Shown here: positions 18,203-27,628 of the stretch, piece after piece
Layout of the letters: each line of letters starts with the position of its first letter
Position numbering within the stretch: position 1 is the stretch's first letter
NCBI RefSeq assembly: GCF_018967865.2
Contig: NZ_JAHLZY020000001.1
Location: 1,612,001-1,676,000 of the forward strand
DNA from: Hymenobacter siberiensis
GTDB lineage: Bacteria; Bacteroidota; Bacteroidia; Cytophagales; Hymenobacteraceae
Direction: 5' to 3'
DNA: 64,000 nt
Translations under genes and position numbers: made by a program
Notes under the pieces: generated by a model
Databases searched by the model: none
Told to the model about the DNA's origin: nothing
What the model saw: only the letters and a program-made list of their open reading frames with translations

Positions 18203-18991
18203 CTAAGCCGCCACTTTCTCCCCGTTCTCACGGTCATCAATGGCCTTGCGCAGCTTAGCGATGGCCTGCACCGCACGCTCCTCATCGAGGCGGTTGATGT
18301 TGAGCAGCATCTTGGTTTTCTCGGGGCGGGTGATAACCGGATGGTTCAGCAGGCGGATGATTTCCTCCTTGTGCGCAGCCGTGGCGTACTGAACCGGCGC
18401 GGCGGCGGGGGCATCAGCCGTGGCGGCCGGAGCCTCGGCGGGCAGCACCTGCATGGCGGGCACGGGCTGGGCTGCTACCGGCGCAGGAGCGGCTACGGCC
18501 ACCGTGTTGGTGTTGTAGTCCATTTCCTCGGCGGGCGTGGGCTCGTAGCCGGCGGCGCGGATTATCCAAGCTAGGCAGTTGCGGTAGGCCTTGCCGATGG
18601 CGCGGGTCTGGGCCATGCTCATGATGGCAAATTCCTGGTAGAATTTCTTGCCGCTCTCCTTGTTCGAGCACACCGCGAAGCCGGCACCCACCGTGGTGCC
18701 GTGGCGCAGGTCAAAGAGCGTCACTTTGGCCTGGTACTTCATTTCCTCGGGGCTGCTCACGTTGATGACGTGCTCCACGATGGGCACGATGCCCAGGCGC
18801 GAACCGGCGTACTGCCAGCCCTCCACGTTCACAAACTCCTTGCCTTGCACGTTGGTCGTAAGCTTGTTATCCTTAATGAACTTAGCGAGGTCCTTCGCCA
18901 AATCCAGCGTTTCGTCGGAGCGGGCAATGTCGTAGCTCTCGACTTTAACGTTTTTGGTAACTTCCTTGGTGGTTTTCGGGGCCTCGTTCAT
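18203..18991 (-). CDS. Phage-like conserved protein, function unknown
   Basis: The protein has 262 residues. The N-terminal half holds a conserved-looking segment, EFAIMSMAQTRAIGKAYRN followed by AGYEPTPAEEMD, which I associate with proteins of phages and prophages that sit near recombination genes. The middle (about 170-215) is an Ala/Pro linker and the C-terminus (about 215-262) is a charged helical segment. No other phage gene is nearby. It might be an ssDNA-annealing or recombination helper, but this is not shown. I chose ATG 18991 over a TTG at 19018. It has an AT-rich promoter region and its own terminator. Confidence 0.6.
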   Translation of the reverse strand: MNEAPKTTKEVTKNVKVESYDIARSDETLDLAKDLAKFIKDNKLTTNVQGKEFVNVEGWQYAGSRLGIVPIVEHVINVSSPEEMKYQAKVTLFDLRHGTTVGAGFAVCSNKESGKKFYQEFAIMSMAQTRAIGKAYRNCLAWIIRAAGYEPTPAEEMDYNTNTVAVAAPAPVAAQPVPAMQVLPAEAPAATADAPAAAPVQYATAAHKEEIIRLLNHPVITRPEKTKMLLNINRLDEERAVQAIAKLRKAIDDRENGEKVAA

Positions 18992-19018
18992 GGCTTTGTT
19001 CTTTAGTAATGTGTCCAA

Positions 19019-19337
19019 CTGATGTTCGGGTTAATAACCCAGAATTAGAAACAAACGTGCCAGAATTGCCAAAAATATTGGTAAATTTTATTGCTGTTAT
19101 TCAGTAATTTATCAGCAATAAGAAAATTATTAAGAACTAAGCAGGTTGGGAATGGTCGGTGGCGGCTCTTACTAAGCTCCTCCGTTTAGTAAGCATAGCC
19201 CGGCGGGCATCGTTTCGGCGGCGCCAGGCAGCGGTTCCTGCAGCGGGTGCCGTGTAAAAAGGCAGAGGTCCGCAGAGCCGTGCCGAAACACTTCTGCGGA
19301 CCTCTGCGGGAACCGATGTACAGGACGAGAAATGAAC
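19019..19337. other. Spacer: AT-rich promoter region and hairpin
   Basis: 19030-19140 is strongly AT-rich and should hold the promoter of the minus-strand gene at 18203. A hairpin with 14-bp arms lies at 19262-19275 / 19294-19307. No gene is visible. Confidence 0.6.
19262..19307. terminator. Hairpin GCAGAGGTCCGCAG, possible terminator or repeat
   Basis: Perfect 14-bp arms flank an 18-nt loop, 31 bp downstream of the ABC ATPase stop. There is no T-run, so it may be an intergenic repeat rather than a terminator. Confidence 0.5.
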
Positions 19338-19997
19338 CTATCCGCCTTCCAGAATATGGCCGTCGCGCATCACAATCTTACGGTCGGCCATGTCGGCCAG
19401 CTGCTCGTTGTGCGTCACGATGACGAAGGTCTGGCCCAGCTCTTTGCGGAGCAGGAAGAAAATCTGGTGCAGCTCCTGGGCATTTTTGGTATCGAGGTTG
19501 CCGCTGGGCTCGTCGGCGAAGATGATTTCGGGCGAGTTGATGAGGGCGCGGGCCACCGACACGCGCTGCTGCTCGCCGCCGCTCATCTCGCTGGGCTTGT
19601 GGTTGGCCCGAAATTCCATGTTCAGCATGCCGAGCAATTCGCGGGCCCGTACGCGCACTTCTTTTTCGGAGCGGCCGGCCAGGTAGGCGGGCAGGCACAC
19701 GTTTTCGAGGGCCGTGAACTCGGGCAGCAGGTTGTGAAACTGGAAGATGAAGCCGATGTGCCGGTTGCGGAACCGGGCCAAATCGTTGCGCCCCAGCGAG
19801 CTTACCGATTCGCCATCGAACAGGATATCGCCCGAGTCCGGCGTGTCCAGCGTGCCCAGAATGTGGAGCAGCGTGCTCTTGCCGGCCCCGGAGGAACCAA
19901 CAATGCTCACGATTTCCGACTTTTCAATCGTTAAATCAATGCCCTTGAGTACGTTCAGGGAATTGTAGCTCTTGTGAATGTTGATAGCTTGCAGCAA
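19338..19997 (-). CDS. ABC transporter ATPase, LolD/MacB type
   Basis: The 219-residue ATP-binding subunit has Walker [10 protein letters not shown] (34-42), the signature MSGGEQQR (about 138-145) and Walker [14 protein letters not shown]. The length and the [16 protein letters not shown] context match the LolD group, which extracts lipoproteins from the inner membrane, or MacB-type exporters. No permease gene is adjacent, which is common in Bacteroidota. The -7 box at 20035 lies 37 bp upstream. Confidence 0.85.
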   Translation of the reverse strand: MLQAINIHKSYNSLNVLKGIDLTIEKSEIVSIVGSSGAGKSTLLHILGTLDTPDSGDILFDGESVSSLGRNDLARFRNRHIGFIFQFHNLLPEFTALENVCLPAYLAGRSEKEVRVRARELLGMLNMEFRANHKPSEMSGGEQQRVSVARALINSPEIIFADEPSGNLDTKNAQELHQIFFLLRKELGQTFVIVTHNEQLADMADRKIVMRDGHILEGG

Positions 19998-20034
19998 CGG
20001 CGGGCAGCGATAGACGTGAATGAAGCGGTAGTGG

Positions 20035-20042
20035 CAAAGCTA
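20035..20042 (-). promoter_or_regulatory. -7 promoter box TAGCTTTG
   Basis: This is an exact TAnnTTTG match on the minus strand, 37 bp before the ABC ATPase start. Confidence 0.5.
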
Positions 20043-20133
20043 CGCACAATCCGGGCGGTGCCCTGCCGCGCCTTAACACGCAGCCCGCCGATTAAGCACA
20101 AACCGATTCTTCGCATTGCCCCACTTTCTTTTC

Positions 20134-21306
20134 ATGCCGCGCTCTTTTTTTTCGATACGCCGCTGGTGGCCGTTGGCTTTGCTGGCCTTGGTGCCGCTGC
20201 TGGCCCTGTGGCGCTGGCCGCGCCGCGCCGTCCTCCCCGCCGAAACCGCCCGGCAGGCCCAGACGCTGGCCACGGCCCCATCGGCTTTCGGGGCGGCGTT
20301 TGCGCCGCGCGGCCGGGGCGCGGTGGTGTCGGACAGCCTGCGGCTGCGCGGCGTGAGCTGGGTGGGCGGCGACTCCGTAACCATTGCCGAGTGGGCCCCG
20401 CTGCGGCGCGACCACATCAGCTGGATTGCCCAAACGCCCTTCGGCTGGCAGGCCGGGGCCGCCGAGCCCGCCGTGCAGCTGCACACCGCCCGGCCCGGCG
20501 GCCGCTTCGGCCTGTGGGGCGAAAGCGACGCCGGCATCGAATACACGGCCCGGCTGGCCCGGCCGCGCGGTATCCGCACGCTGCTGAAGCCGCACTTGTG
20601 GGTGCGGGGCCGCAGCGCCTGGCCCGGCGATATTAACATGACCAGCCCGGCGGCCTGGGATGCGTGGTTTGCCAGCTACACCACCTTTATTCTGCACTAC
20701 GCCGCGCTGGCCGAGGCCGCGCACCTCGACGGCCTGTGCATTGGTACCGAATTGCAGCACGCCACCGAGCCGGCCCACGAAAAAGCCTGGCGCAGTCTCA
20801 TCAGGCAGATTCGGCAGGTGTACCACGGCCCGCTTACCTACGCCGCCAACTGGAGCGGCGAGTACGAGCAAATCCGGTTCTGGGACGCGCTCGACTACGT
20901 GGGCATTCAGGCCTATTTCCCCCTGTGCTCGTCTGCCAGCCCATCACTCGATACGCTGCTGCGCGGCTGGCAGCCCCACCTGCAAAAGCTGGTCCGGTGG
21001 CAGAAAAAAATCAAAAAAACCGTGGTATTTACCGAAGTGGGCTATAAAACCACGCCCGATGCCGCCGCCCGCCCTTGGGAGTGGCCCGAGCGCACGGCCG
21101 CCCTGCAAACGCCCGACGAGGCCACCCAGGCCCGTTGCTACGAGTCGCTGTTCCGGGCCTGCTGGGGCCTGCCGTGGCTCAAGGGCATGTTTATCTGGAA
21201 GTGGTACCCCGGGCTGGAGGCCGATGGCCCGGCCCGCCGCCACGCCGACTTTACGCCCCAGCACAAGCCCGCCGAAGCTGTGCTGGCTCGCTGGTATGGT
21301 CAGTAG
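20134..21306 (+). CDS. Glycoside hydrolase, GH113-like
   Basis: The 390-residue protein has an N-terminal membrane anchor or signal (WWPLALLALVPLLALW) and a TIM-barrel domain. The likely acid/base Glu206 is in CIGTELQHA and the nucleophile Glu301 in VVFTEVGYK, the positions used by GH113 beta-mannanase-like enzymes. KPHLWVRG and YAANWSGEY fit the family. It would act on beta-1,4-linked sugars in the periplasm or at the membrane. The ATG at 20134 is preferred to a TTG at 20116. It lies alone, with repeats downstream. Confidence 0.8.
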   Translation: MPRSFFSIRRWWPLALLALVPLLALWRWPRRAVLPAETARQAQTLATAPSAFGAAFAPRGRGAVVSDSLRLRGVSWVGGDSVTIAEWAPLRRDHISWIAQTPFGWQAGAAEPAVQLHTARPGGRFGLWGESDAGIEYTARLARPRGIRTLLKPHLWVRGRSAWPGDINMTSPAAWDAWFASYTTFILHYAALAEAAHLDGLCIGTELQHATEPAHEKAWRSLIRQIRQVYHGPLTYAANWSGEYEQIRFWDALDYVGIQAYFPLCSSASPSLDTLLRGWQPHLQKLVRWQKKIKKTVVFTEVGYKTTPDAAARPWEWPERTAALQTPDEATQARCYESLFRACWGLPWLKGMFIWKWYPGLEADGPARRHADFTPQHKPAEAVLARWYGQ

Positions 21307-21315
21307 CACCCAAGC

Positions 21316-21450
21316 TTGTACCATAAGCTTTAGCTTGTGACAAGCGCAGCGAGTTCCGGAATCCGCACCGTTCAACGGGTACACTCGCTGCGTTCGTCAC
21401 AAACTAAAGCTTATGGTACAAACCGCTTGTCACAAGCTAAAGCTTGGGCT
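21316..21450. repeat. Family B inverted repeat plus a third half-copy
   Basis: The arms 21316-21341 and 21396-21421 match with one mismatch; the inner part (CGCAGCGAGT / ACTCGCTGCG) also pairs. A third, partial copy of the core follows at 21425-21450. It lies between the GH113 gene and sucC. Confidence 0.85.
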
Positions 21451-21525
21451 ACTGCCTACCTGCTTCGTACTTTCGCCCCAACAACCGCGAGGTAGCGTAG
21501 CTAAAACCACCCCTTACCCGTTTTT

Positions 21526-22722
21526 ATGAACATTCACGAATATCAGGGCAAAGAAATCCTGAAAAAATACGGCGTCCGCGTGCAGGAAGGCATCACCGCC
21601 GATACCCCCGAGGAGGCCGTAGCCGCCGCCGAGAAGCTGACCGCCGACACCGGCACCAGCTGGTACGTGCTGAAGGCGCAAATCCACGCCGGTGGCCGGG
21701 GTAAAGGGGGCGGAGTGAAACTCGCTAAAAACCTGGAGCAGGTGAAAGAGATTGCCGGCAACATTCTCGGCATGCAGCTCATCACCAAGCAAACCGGTCC
21801 CGAGGGCCGCAAGGTGCATAAAATCCTGGTTGCTCAGGACGTGTATTACCCCGGCGCTTCGGAGCCCAAGGAGTACTATATGAGCGTGCTGCTGGACCGT
21901 GAGCTGGGCAAAAATGTCATCATCTACACCACCGAGGGTGGCATGGACATCGAGGAGGTAGCTGAGTCGCACCCCGAGAAAATCCACCGCGAGCACGTGG
22001 ACCCTTCGGTAGGCCTGCAAGGCTTCCAGGCCCGCAAAATAGCCTTTAACCTCGGTTTGGAAGGTGAGGCCCAAAAGGAAATGGTGAAGTTCGTAACCGC
22101 TTTGTACAAGGCCTACGACGAAACCGATTCCAGCATGTTCGAAATCAACCCGGTGCTGAAAACGTCGGACAACAAAATCCTGGCCGTTGACGCCAAGGTG
22201 ACGCTGGACGAAAACGCCCTGTACCGCCACAAGGATTTCGTGGCTCTGCGCGACTTCAACGAGGAAGACCCCCTGGAAGTGGAAGCCAGCCAGAACAACC
22301 TGAACTACGTGAAGCTCGACGGCAACGTGGGCTGCATGGTGAACGGCGCCGGCCTGGCCATGGCCACCATGGACATCATCAAGCTTTCGGGTGGCGAGCC
22401 CGCCAACTTCCTCGACGTAGGGGGTGGAGCCAACGCCCAGACGGTGGAGGCGGGTTTCCGCATCATCCTGAAGGACCCGAACGTGAAGGCCATCCTGATT
22501 AACATCTTCGGCGGCATCGTACGTTGCGACCGGGTGGCTAATGGGGTAGTTGAGGCCTACAAAGCCATCGGCGACATCCGCGTGCCCATCATCGTGCGCC
22601 TGCAAGGCACCAACGCCGAGGAAGGCGCCCGCATCATCGACGAGAGCGGCCTGAAAGTAGCCTCGGCCGTGTTGCTGAAGGATGCTGCCGCCCGCGTGAA
22701 AGAAGTGCTGGCCAACGCCTAA
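21526..22722 (+). CDS. sucC: Succinyl-CoA synthetase (ADP-forming) beta subunit
   Basis: The 398-residue protein is the beta subunit of the TCA-cycle enzyme that converts succinyl-CoA to succinate with ATP or GTP formation. It opens with [19 protein letters not shown]. The ATP-grasp domain spans about 5-235 ([16 protein letters not shown]), and the CoA-ligase part holds [16 protein letters not shown], which binds the phosphate. No sucD is adjacent, as often in Bacteroidota. A near-consensus -7 box (TACTTTCG, 21478-21485) lies 40 bp upstream. Confidence 0.95.
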   Translation: MNIHEYQGKEILKKYGVRVQEGITADTPEEAVAAAEKLTADTGTSWYVLKAQIHAGGRGKGGGVKLAKNLEQVKEIAGNILGMQLITKQTGPEGRKVHKILVAQDVYYPGASEPKEYYMSVLLDRELGKNVIIYTTEGGMDIEEVAESHPEKIHREHVDPSVGLQGFQARKIAFNLGLEGEAQKEMVKFVTALYKAYDETDSSMFEINPVLKTSDNKILAVDAKVTLDENALYRHKDFVALRDFNEEDPLEVEASQNNLNYVKLDGNVGCMVNGAGLAMATMDIIKLSGGEPANFLDVGGGANAQTVEAGFRIILKDPNVKAILINIFGGIVRCDRVANGVVEAYKAIGDIRVPIIVRLQGTNAEEGARIIDESGLKVASAVLLKDAAARVKEVLANA

Positions 22723-22744
22723 GGGTAACCGACCATTAATTGCC

Positions 22745-22780
22745 GAAAAGGCCCGCCTGAATCATCAGGCGGGCCTTTTC
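22745..22780. terminator. Terminator, 16-bp perfect arms
   Basis: GGCCCGCCTGA / TCAGGCGGGCC with a 4-nt loop and A/T tracts on both sides. It serves the convergent sucC and ohr genes. Confidence 0.9.
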
Positions 22781-22812
22781 TTTGTTCTTTTCGTGGCACC
22801 GGAGCGCACGGG

Positions 22813-23262
22813 CTATTTCTTTTCGGTGAGGGCAGGCACGGCCTCGCCTTTCACGCGTAGCTCCACTTCCATGTTGCCACGGGTGCCCACCGAGTATGGG
22901 CAAATCTGGTGGGCATGGCGCACCATGTCCAGCGTTTTTTCCTGGTCGAAGGATTTGAGGTCAACGTCGAGCACGGCGCTCAGGCCGTAGCCTTCGCCCT
23001 CCTGAAACAGGGTAACCGAGCACTGCACGGTGGTTTCGGGGTCGAGCCGGTCACCGGCCTTTTGGGCGATGACGAGCAGGGCCTGCTGGAAGCACGAGGC
23101 GTAGCCGGCGGCAAACAGCTCTTCGGGGTTGGTGGCGTTTCTTTTGCCGCCCAGGCCCTCGGGGACCGACATGTCGAGGTCGATGATGCCGGTGGAGGAA
23201 CGGACGTGGCCGCTGCGGCCACCAACGGCCGAAGCATCGGCCGTATACAGGTTCTTTTTCAT
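22813..23262 (-). CDS. ohr: Organic hydroperoxide resistance protein (Ohr/OsmC)
   Basis: The 149-residue peroxidase reduces organic hydroperoxides using two Cys residues. Cys57 (AAGYASCFQQAL) and Cys121 (HQICPYSVGTRGN) are both present, and the conserved Arg is in SSTG-to-GGKRNATNPEE. The N-terminal YTADASAVGGRSGHV is typical of Ohr rather than OsmC. No ohrR-like regulator is adjacent. Confidence 0.92.
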   Translation of the reverse strand: MKKNLYTADASAVGGRSGHVRSSTGIIDLDMSVPEGLGGKRNATNPEELFAAGYASCFQQALLVIAQKAGDRLDPETTVQCSVTLFQEGEGYGLSAVLDVDLKSFDQEKTLDMVRHAHQICPYSVGTRGNMEVELRVKGEAVPALTEKK

Positions 23263-23401
23263 GAATGAAGCGTGAAAGTGGAAATTTCTGATGCGATAAG
23301 GGTTGTTGGCTTAACTGGTTTTGGCCCGCCTGGGTTATGGCATTCGAGTAGAATTGCCAAGGAATTTGGCGTTGAAATTTGGTCGCCCTCGCTTTTATGG
23401 C

Positions 23402-23409
23402 TACTTTTG
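23402..23409 (+). promoter_or_regulatory. -7 promoter box TACTTTTG for tRNA-Arg
   Basis: This exact TAnnTTTG match lies 11 bp before the tRNA 5' end. The same box precedes the tRNAs at 41450 and 59100. Confidence 0.7.
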
Positions 23410-23420
23410 CAGCCTAATCC

Positions 23421-23492
23421 GGCCGCGTCGTACAACGGATAGTATGAGAGTTTCCGAAGCTCTTGATTTAGGTTCGATTCCTAACGCGGCCA
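23421..23492 (+). tRNA. tRNA-Arg (anticodon CCG)
   Basis: It folds as a cloverleaf: acceptor GGCCGCG/CGCGGCC, D-stem GTAC/GTAT, anticodon stem AGAGT/GCTCT with loop TTCCGAA, and T-arm TTAGG-TTCGATT-CCTAA. The discriminator is A and CCA is not encoded. It has its own promoter and terminator. Confidence 0.93.
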
Positions 23493-23499
23493 CTTTAAA

Positions 23500-23530
23500 C
23501 CCCGTTTCCAAGCTGGAAACGGGGTTTTTT
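23500..23530 (+). terminator. Terminator of tRNA-Arg
   Basis: The stem CCCCGTTTCC / GGAAACGGGG is followed by six T, starting 8 bp after the tRNA. Confidence 0.9.
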
Positions 23531-23821
23531 ATTTTCCGGGGTACGGTACAGGACCCGGGTAGGAGTTTTGCCCACTGAAATGGCTTGTCGAAGCGCTGTT
23601 CAGCATAGGCCCAGAGTTACTGTTCTATGATATGGTTGGCCTGAATTCAAGTTTATGTACAGGGTGTAACGACGTGACAATTCGCGACGTTGTATTTCGC
23701 GCATTAACTCGAAATGTTCCCTAAGAAGCCATGCGGGCAGGTAGTTGCGCGGGCTGACGGCTCTTCGTATACTTTGCGTGGCAATCGGCAAACATTTTCC
23801 TTTCCCGACTCTTGGTTCAGC

Positions 23822-26263
23822 ATGAGAACAATTACCCTACTGCTTTTTCTGCTGCTTTCCTTCGCTGGCCGCGCCCAGAATCCGGGCACCGTGGCCGGCA
23901 CCGTGCGCGACCGGGCCACCCAGGAAGCCCTGCCTGGCGTGAGTGTAACGCTGGAAGGCACCACCTTCGGCACCGCGACCGATGCGGAAGGCCGCTACCG
24001 CCTCACGGGCGTGCCGGCGGGCGCCTACAACCTGCGCGCCAGCTTCGTGGGCTACGATGCCCTGCTGCGCGCCGACGTGGCCGTGAGCAGCGGCAATGTG
24101 AACACCCTCAACCTGGAAATCAACAAAGGCCCGCAGGCGCTGGGCGAGGTAACCGTGACGGCCAACCGCGCCATTCGGGTGGCCACAGCCGAAACGCCGC
24201 TGAGCGTACAGCGCCTCACTACCGAGGAAATCAAGAGCAACCCGGGCGGCAACTTCGATATTTCACGGGTAATACAGAGCCTGCCCGGCGTGGGCGGCGG
24301 CGGCACGGGCGGCACGGCGGGCTTCCGCAACGACATCATCATCCGGGGCGGCGCGCCCAACGAAAACGTGTACTACCTCGACGGCATTGAGGTGCCCATT
24401 ATCAACCACTTCCCCACGCAGGGCAGCGCGGGCGGGCCGGCTGGCATCCTCAACGTCAGCTTTATTGAGGACGTGACGCTGAGCTCCTCGGCCTTTCAGG
24501 CGCGGTATGACAATGCGCTGAGCTCGGTGCTGCAGTTCCGGCAGCGCGACGGCAACTCCGAACGGCTGCAGGGCAACCTGCGTACCTCGGGCACCGAGGT
24601 GGCGGCTACGCTCGAAGGGCCACTCACCAAGAACACGACCTTTCTGGCGTCGGCCCGGCGCAGCTATTTGCAGGTGCTGTTTAAGCTGATTGACTTGCCC
24701 ATCCGGCCCGATTTCTACGATTTTCAGTTCAAGACCACGACGAAGATTTCGCCCAAAACCACGCTCACCACGCTGGGGTTGGGGGCCATCGACCACTTCG
24801 AAATTGTGCCGCCCAAAAAGAGCTCGCCCAGCAAGGAGTTCATCCTGCGCAACAACCCCACCATCGACCAGTGGAACTACACCGTGGGCCTGAACCTGCG
24901 CCACTTGGTGGACAACGGCTACCTGAACCTGGCCCTGAGCCGCACCCAGCAGCACAGCGCCGCCGACCAGTTTCAGTACGGCTACATCGGTCAGGAAGCC
25001 TACCGTAAGCTATTTGCCCGCAGCGGCGAAACTGAAAACAAGCTGCGCGCCGACGTGAACAAGCGCGTGGGCCGCTGGCAGTACAGCTACGGCGTGGTGG
25101 GCCAGCTGGTGCATTATGATAATAACCTGCGCAACCGCATCCGAGCCGAAGTGCGCGATGCCAGCGGCGCGCTCGTGAGCCCGGCCGTGACGGTGAACTT
25201 CACCACCAGCCTCGACTTTGTGCGCTACGGCCTGTTTGCCCAGGCCACCCGCACCTACGGGCCTGAAGGCCGCCTCACGGTATCGGCCGGCGTGCGGGCC
25301 GATGGTACCAATGCCCTGCTGCAAGGCTACCGGCTCGACCGGACGCTCTCGCCCCGCGTGTCGCTGAGCTACGCCCTGCTGCCCACCCTGAACCTGAACG
25401 CCAGCCTGGGCCGCTACTACAAGATTCCGCCTAGCACCATTCTGGGCTACCGCGACCCGGCGGGCCGGCTCGTGAACGAGGGCAGCCGCTACATCCGGTC
25501 CGACCACGCCGTGGCGGGGCTGGAGTGGCTGCCCACCCAGGGCACCCGCGTCACGCTGGAAGGCTTCTATAAAAAGTACGCCTACTACCCGGTGAGCGCG
25601 CGCGACGGCATCAGCCTGGCCAACCTGGGCGGCGATTTTAACGCCATTGGCAACGAGGCCATCACCAGCACCGGCGACGGGCGCGCATACGGGGCCGAGG
25701 CCTTTTTCCAGCAGAAACTCAGCGGCAAGCTCTTCGCCATTGTGTCGCTCACGGCCTTCCGCTCCGAGTTTTCGGGGCGCGATGGGGTGTACCGGCCCAC
25801 GGCCTGGGATACGCGCTTTCTGGGCTCGGCGCTGCTGGGCTACAAGCTGGGCCGGGGCTGGGAAATAGGGGCCAAGTACCGCGTGGGCGGCGGCGCGCCC
25901 TACACGCCCTACGACGAAGCCGCCAGCCGTGCCAGCTACCAGGCCGTGGGCCAGGGCATTCTGGACTATAGCCAGCTTAATACCCGCCGGCTCGGGGGCT
26001 TCCAGCAGCTCGACCTGCGCCTCGACAAGAAAGTGAGCCTGCGCCGCCTGAGCTTCGATTTTTACATCGATGTGCAGAATGCGCTGCTGACCAAGCCCGT
26101 ATCGGTGCCCACCTACACCTTCGAGCGCCAGCCCGACAACTCCGGCTACACCACCATCGACGGCCAGCCCCTGCGCCAGGATGGCGGCAACGCCGTACCG
26201 GTTTTATTGCCGGCAAGTGACGCGCTGGTAGTGCCCACAATTGGGTTCATCGTGGAGTTTTAA
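23822..26263 (+). CDS. TonB-dependent receptor with CarboxypepD_reg-like domain
   Basis: The 813-residue protein starts with a signal peptide (MRTITLLLFLLLSFAGRAQ), then a carboxypeptidase regulatory-like domain (about 22-105; GTVRDRATQEALPGVSV), a plug (about 110-230; IQSLPGVGGGGTGG, IIRGGAPNENVYYLDG) and a beta-barrel ending in IGFIVEF. The plug keeps the NENVYYLDG signature common in Bacteroidota receptors. There is no SusD partner, so it is more likely a metal or small-ligand receptor than a glycan importer. The ATG at 23822 is set by the signal peptide. Confidence 0.88.
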   Translation: MRTITLLLFLLLSFAGRAQNPGTVAGTVRDRATQEALPGVSVTLEGTTFGTATDAEGRYRLTGVPAGAYNLRASFVGYDALLRADVAVSSGNVNTLNLEINKGPQALGEVTVTANRAIRVATAETPLSVQRLTTEEIKSNPGGNFDISRVIQSLPGVGGGGTGGTAGFRNDIIIRGGAPNENVYYLDGIEVPIINHFPTQGSAGGPAGILNVSFIEDVTLSSSAFQARYDNALSSVLQFRQRDGNSERLQGNLRTSGTEVAATLEGPLTKNTTFLASARRSYLQVLFKLIDLPIRPDFYDFQFKTTTKISPKTTLTTLGLGAIDHFEIVPPKKSSPSKEFILRNNPTIDQWNYTVGLNLRHLVDNGYLNLALSRTQQHSAADQFQYGYIGQEAYRKLFARSGETENKLRADVNKRVGRWQYSYGVVGQLVHYDNNLRNRIRAEVRDASGALVSPAVTVNFTTSLDFVRYGLFAQATRTYGPEGRLTVSAGVRADGTNALLQGYRLDRTLSPRVSLSYALLPTLNLNASLGRYYKIPPSTILGYRDPAGRLVNEGSRYIRSDHAVAGLEWLPTQGTRVTLEGFYKKYAYYPVSARDGISLANLGGDFNAIGNEAITSTGDGRAYGAEAFFQQKLSGKLFAIVSLTAFRSEFSGRDGVYRPTAWDTRFLGSALLGYKLGRGWEIGAKYRVGGGAPYTPYDEAASRASYQAVGQGILDYSQLNTRRLGGFQQLDLRLDKKVSLRRLSFDFYIDVQNALLTKPVSVPTYTFERQPDNSGYTTIDGQPLRQDGGNAVPVLLPASDALVVPTIGFIVEF

Positions 26264-26313
26264 GGGCCAGCTGTTGGGGTGGAGGTCTGCTTGTTTGATA
26301 TGAAGCAAGGATG

Positions 26314-26364
26314 TAGCGCGGGGTGGTGCGACGACGATTTCGGTCGTCGCACCACCCCGCGCTA
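26314..26364. repeat. Hairpin with perfect 22-bp arms
   Basis: The arms 26314-26335 and 26343-26364 flank GATTTCG. The core is GCGGGGTGGTGCGACGAC. It is probably an intergenic repeat; there is no T-run. Confidence 0.8.
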
Positions 26365-26415
26365 GGTATTTATTCGAAATGGTTGCGTGGGCGCTGCTTG
26401 TTTCTGCTGTGGCCA

Positions 26416-26454
26416 CAGGAAAGCTCCTTTGCAGGCTGCAAAGGAGCTTTCCTG
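26416..26454. terminator. Hairpin with perfect 19-bp arms
   Basis: The arms 26416-26434 and 26436-26454 (AGGAAAGCTCCTTTGCAG) meet around a single G. It lies downstream of the receptor and could terminate its transcript, though a U-tract is weak. Confidence 0.6.
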
Positions 26455-26664
26455 CTTCGTGCCCTGCTGCATCGATATGCAGCAGCTTGACATATTTGAA
26501 CTACCGATGTAATAACTGTTGCATGAATAAATAAAAAATATATAAATATTTTATGTTATAAACAAGATTTAACACCGCTGTGGGCACATGCGCTAAACCT
26601 AATACTACCGTGCCGCCGTATAGGCTGAACATTATCAGTGACTCTCACTCCAACTCCCAATACC

Positions 26665-27393
26665 ATGAACACGAAAAACATCTTCACCGCCCTCGCCCTC
26701 ACCGTAGCCTGCTCGGCCACCTCCTTCGCGCAGGATATGAAGACCAAGAGCGACGACGAGAAAACAAAAACCACCGTCGACGGCATGATGACCAAGACCA
26801 AAATGGCCGACGATGGCAAAATGAAAGTCAAAGGCAAATCGGCTGCCGGCGACAAAATGAAAGCCAAAACCAAGCCCCGCTCCGCTGCCGACCGCAAAAA
26901 GATGGGCATGGCAGACAACTCAATGAGCAACGGTGTGATGGTGGGCGGTGCCATGATGACCCCCGATAAGGATATCGTGGACAATGCCGCTGGCAGCGCC
27001 GACCACACCACGCTGGTAGCCGCCGTGAAAGCCGCCGGCTTGGTTGAAACGCTGAAAAGCGCTGGTCCCTTCACCGTATTTGCCCCCACCAACGCGGCTT
27101 TTGATAAGCTTCCCGCTGGCACCGTAAACTCGCTGTTGACGCCCGAAATGAAGCCCACCCTCACCAAAATTCTCACCTACCACGTAGTACCCGGCCGCCT
27201 CACGGCCGCCGACCTCAAGAATGGTCAGGTGCTGACCACCGTGGAAGGCGAGCAGCTGACGGTGATGATATCCGGCAGCAGCGTGATGCTGAAAGACGCC
27301 AAAGGCGGCATGGCCACGGTCACCATCCCGAACGTGATGTCGAGCAACGGCGTAACGCACGTAATCGATACCGTGTTGATGCCAGCTAAGTAA
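26665..27393 (+). CDS. Secreted fasciclin-domain protein
   Basis: The 242-residue protein has a signal peptide (ALALTVACSATSFAQ), a low-complexity Lys/Met/Asp-rich linker (about 25-95, for example TKTKMADDGKMKVKGK) and one fasciclin domain (about 105-242) with HTTLVAAVKAAGL, FTVFAPTNAAFDKLP and the second conserved motif ILTYHVVPGRL. Fasciclin proteins act in adhesion or matrix contact outside the cell. The charged linker is unusual in length. The ATG at 26665 starts the signal peptide. Confidence 0.9.
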   Translation: MNTKNIFTALALTVACSATSFAQDMKTKSDDEKTKTTVDGMMTKTKMADDGKMKVKGKSAAGDKMKAKTKPRSAADRKKMGMADNSMSNGVMVGGAMMTPDKDIVDNAAGSADHTTLVAAVKAAGLVETLKSAGPFTVFAPTNAAFDKLPAGTVNSLLTPEMKPTLTKILTYHVVPGRLTAADLKNGQVLTTVEGEQLTVMISGSSVMLKDAKGGMATVTIPNVMSSNGVTHVIDTVLMPAK

Positions 27394-27421
27394 TCAGCAA
27401 ATTCAGGCTTCGTGCCCCAAT

Positions 27422-27457
27422 AAAAAAGCCGTCCGGAGTTATCCGGACGGCTTTTTT
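27422..27457. terminator. Terminator, 16-bp arms with A6/T6
   Basis: GCCGTCCGGA / TCCGGACGGC flanked by six A and six T, 28 bp after the fasciclin gene stop. Confidence 0.92.
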
Positions 27458-27487
27458 GCTAATGAGGCTGTTTAGGAAGTCGTTGCG

Positions 27488-27581
27488 CCGGTCTGACCGC
27501 TCTAGGCGGTCCGGCCGGTTGTCGTGCGGACGAAATCGGGGGTACTTCAACCGGTCAGACCGCCTAGGGCAGTCTGACCGG
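27488..27581. repeat. Family C mosaic repeat
   Basis: Blocks CCGGTCTGACCG, GGTTGTCGTGCGGACG, CTTCAACCGGTCAGACC and CGCCTAGGGC are joined in this order. The same blocks occur at 38456 and 58644 in other copy numbers. Confidence 0.8.
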
Positions 27582-27628
27582 AACGATACTACTTTCTAAG
27601 TAGCTTCGATTGCTACAGAGGGCAAACG

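Larger units (their letters stand above)
26264..26664. other. Spacer with two hairpins and AT-rich promoter region
   Basis: It contains palindromes at 26314-26364 and 26416-26454 and a very AT-rich stretch at 26505-26575 that probably carries the fasciclin gene promoter. No gene is visible. Confidence 0.6.
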
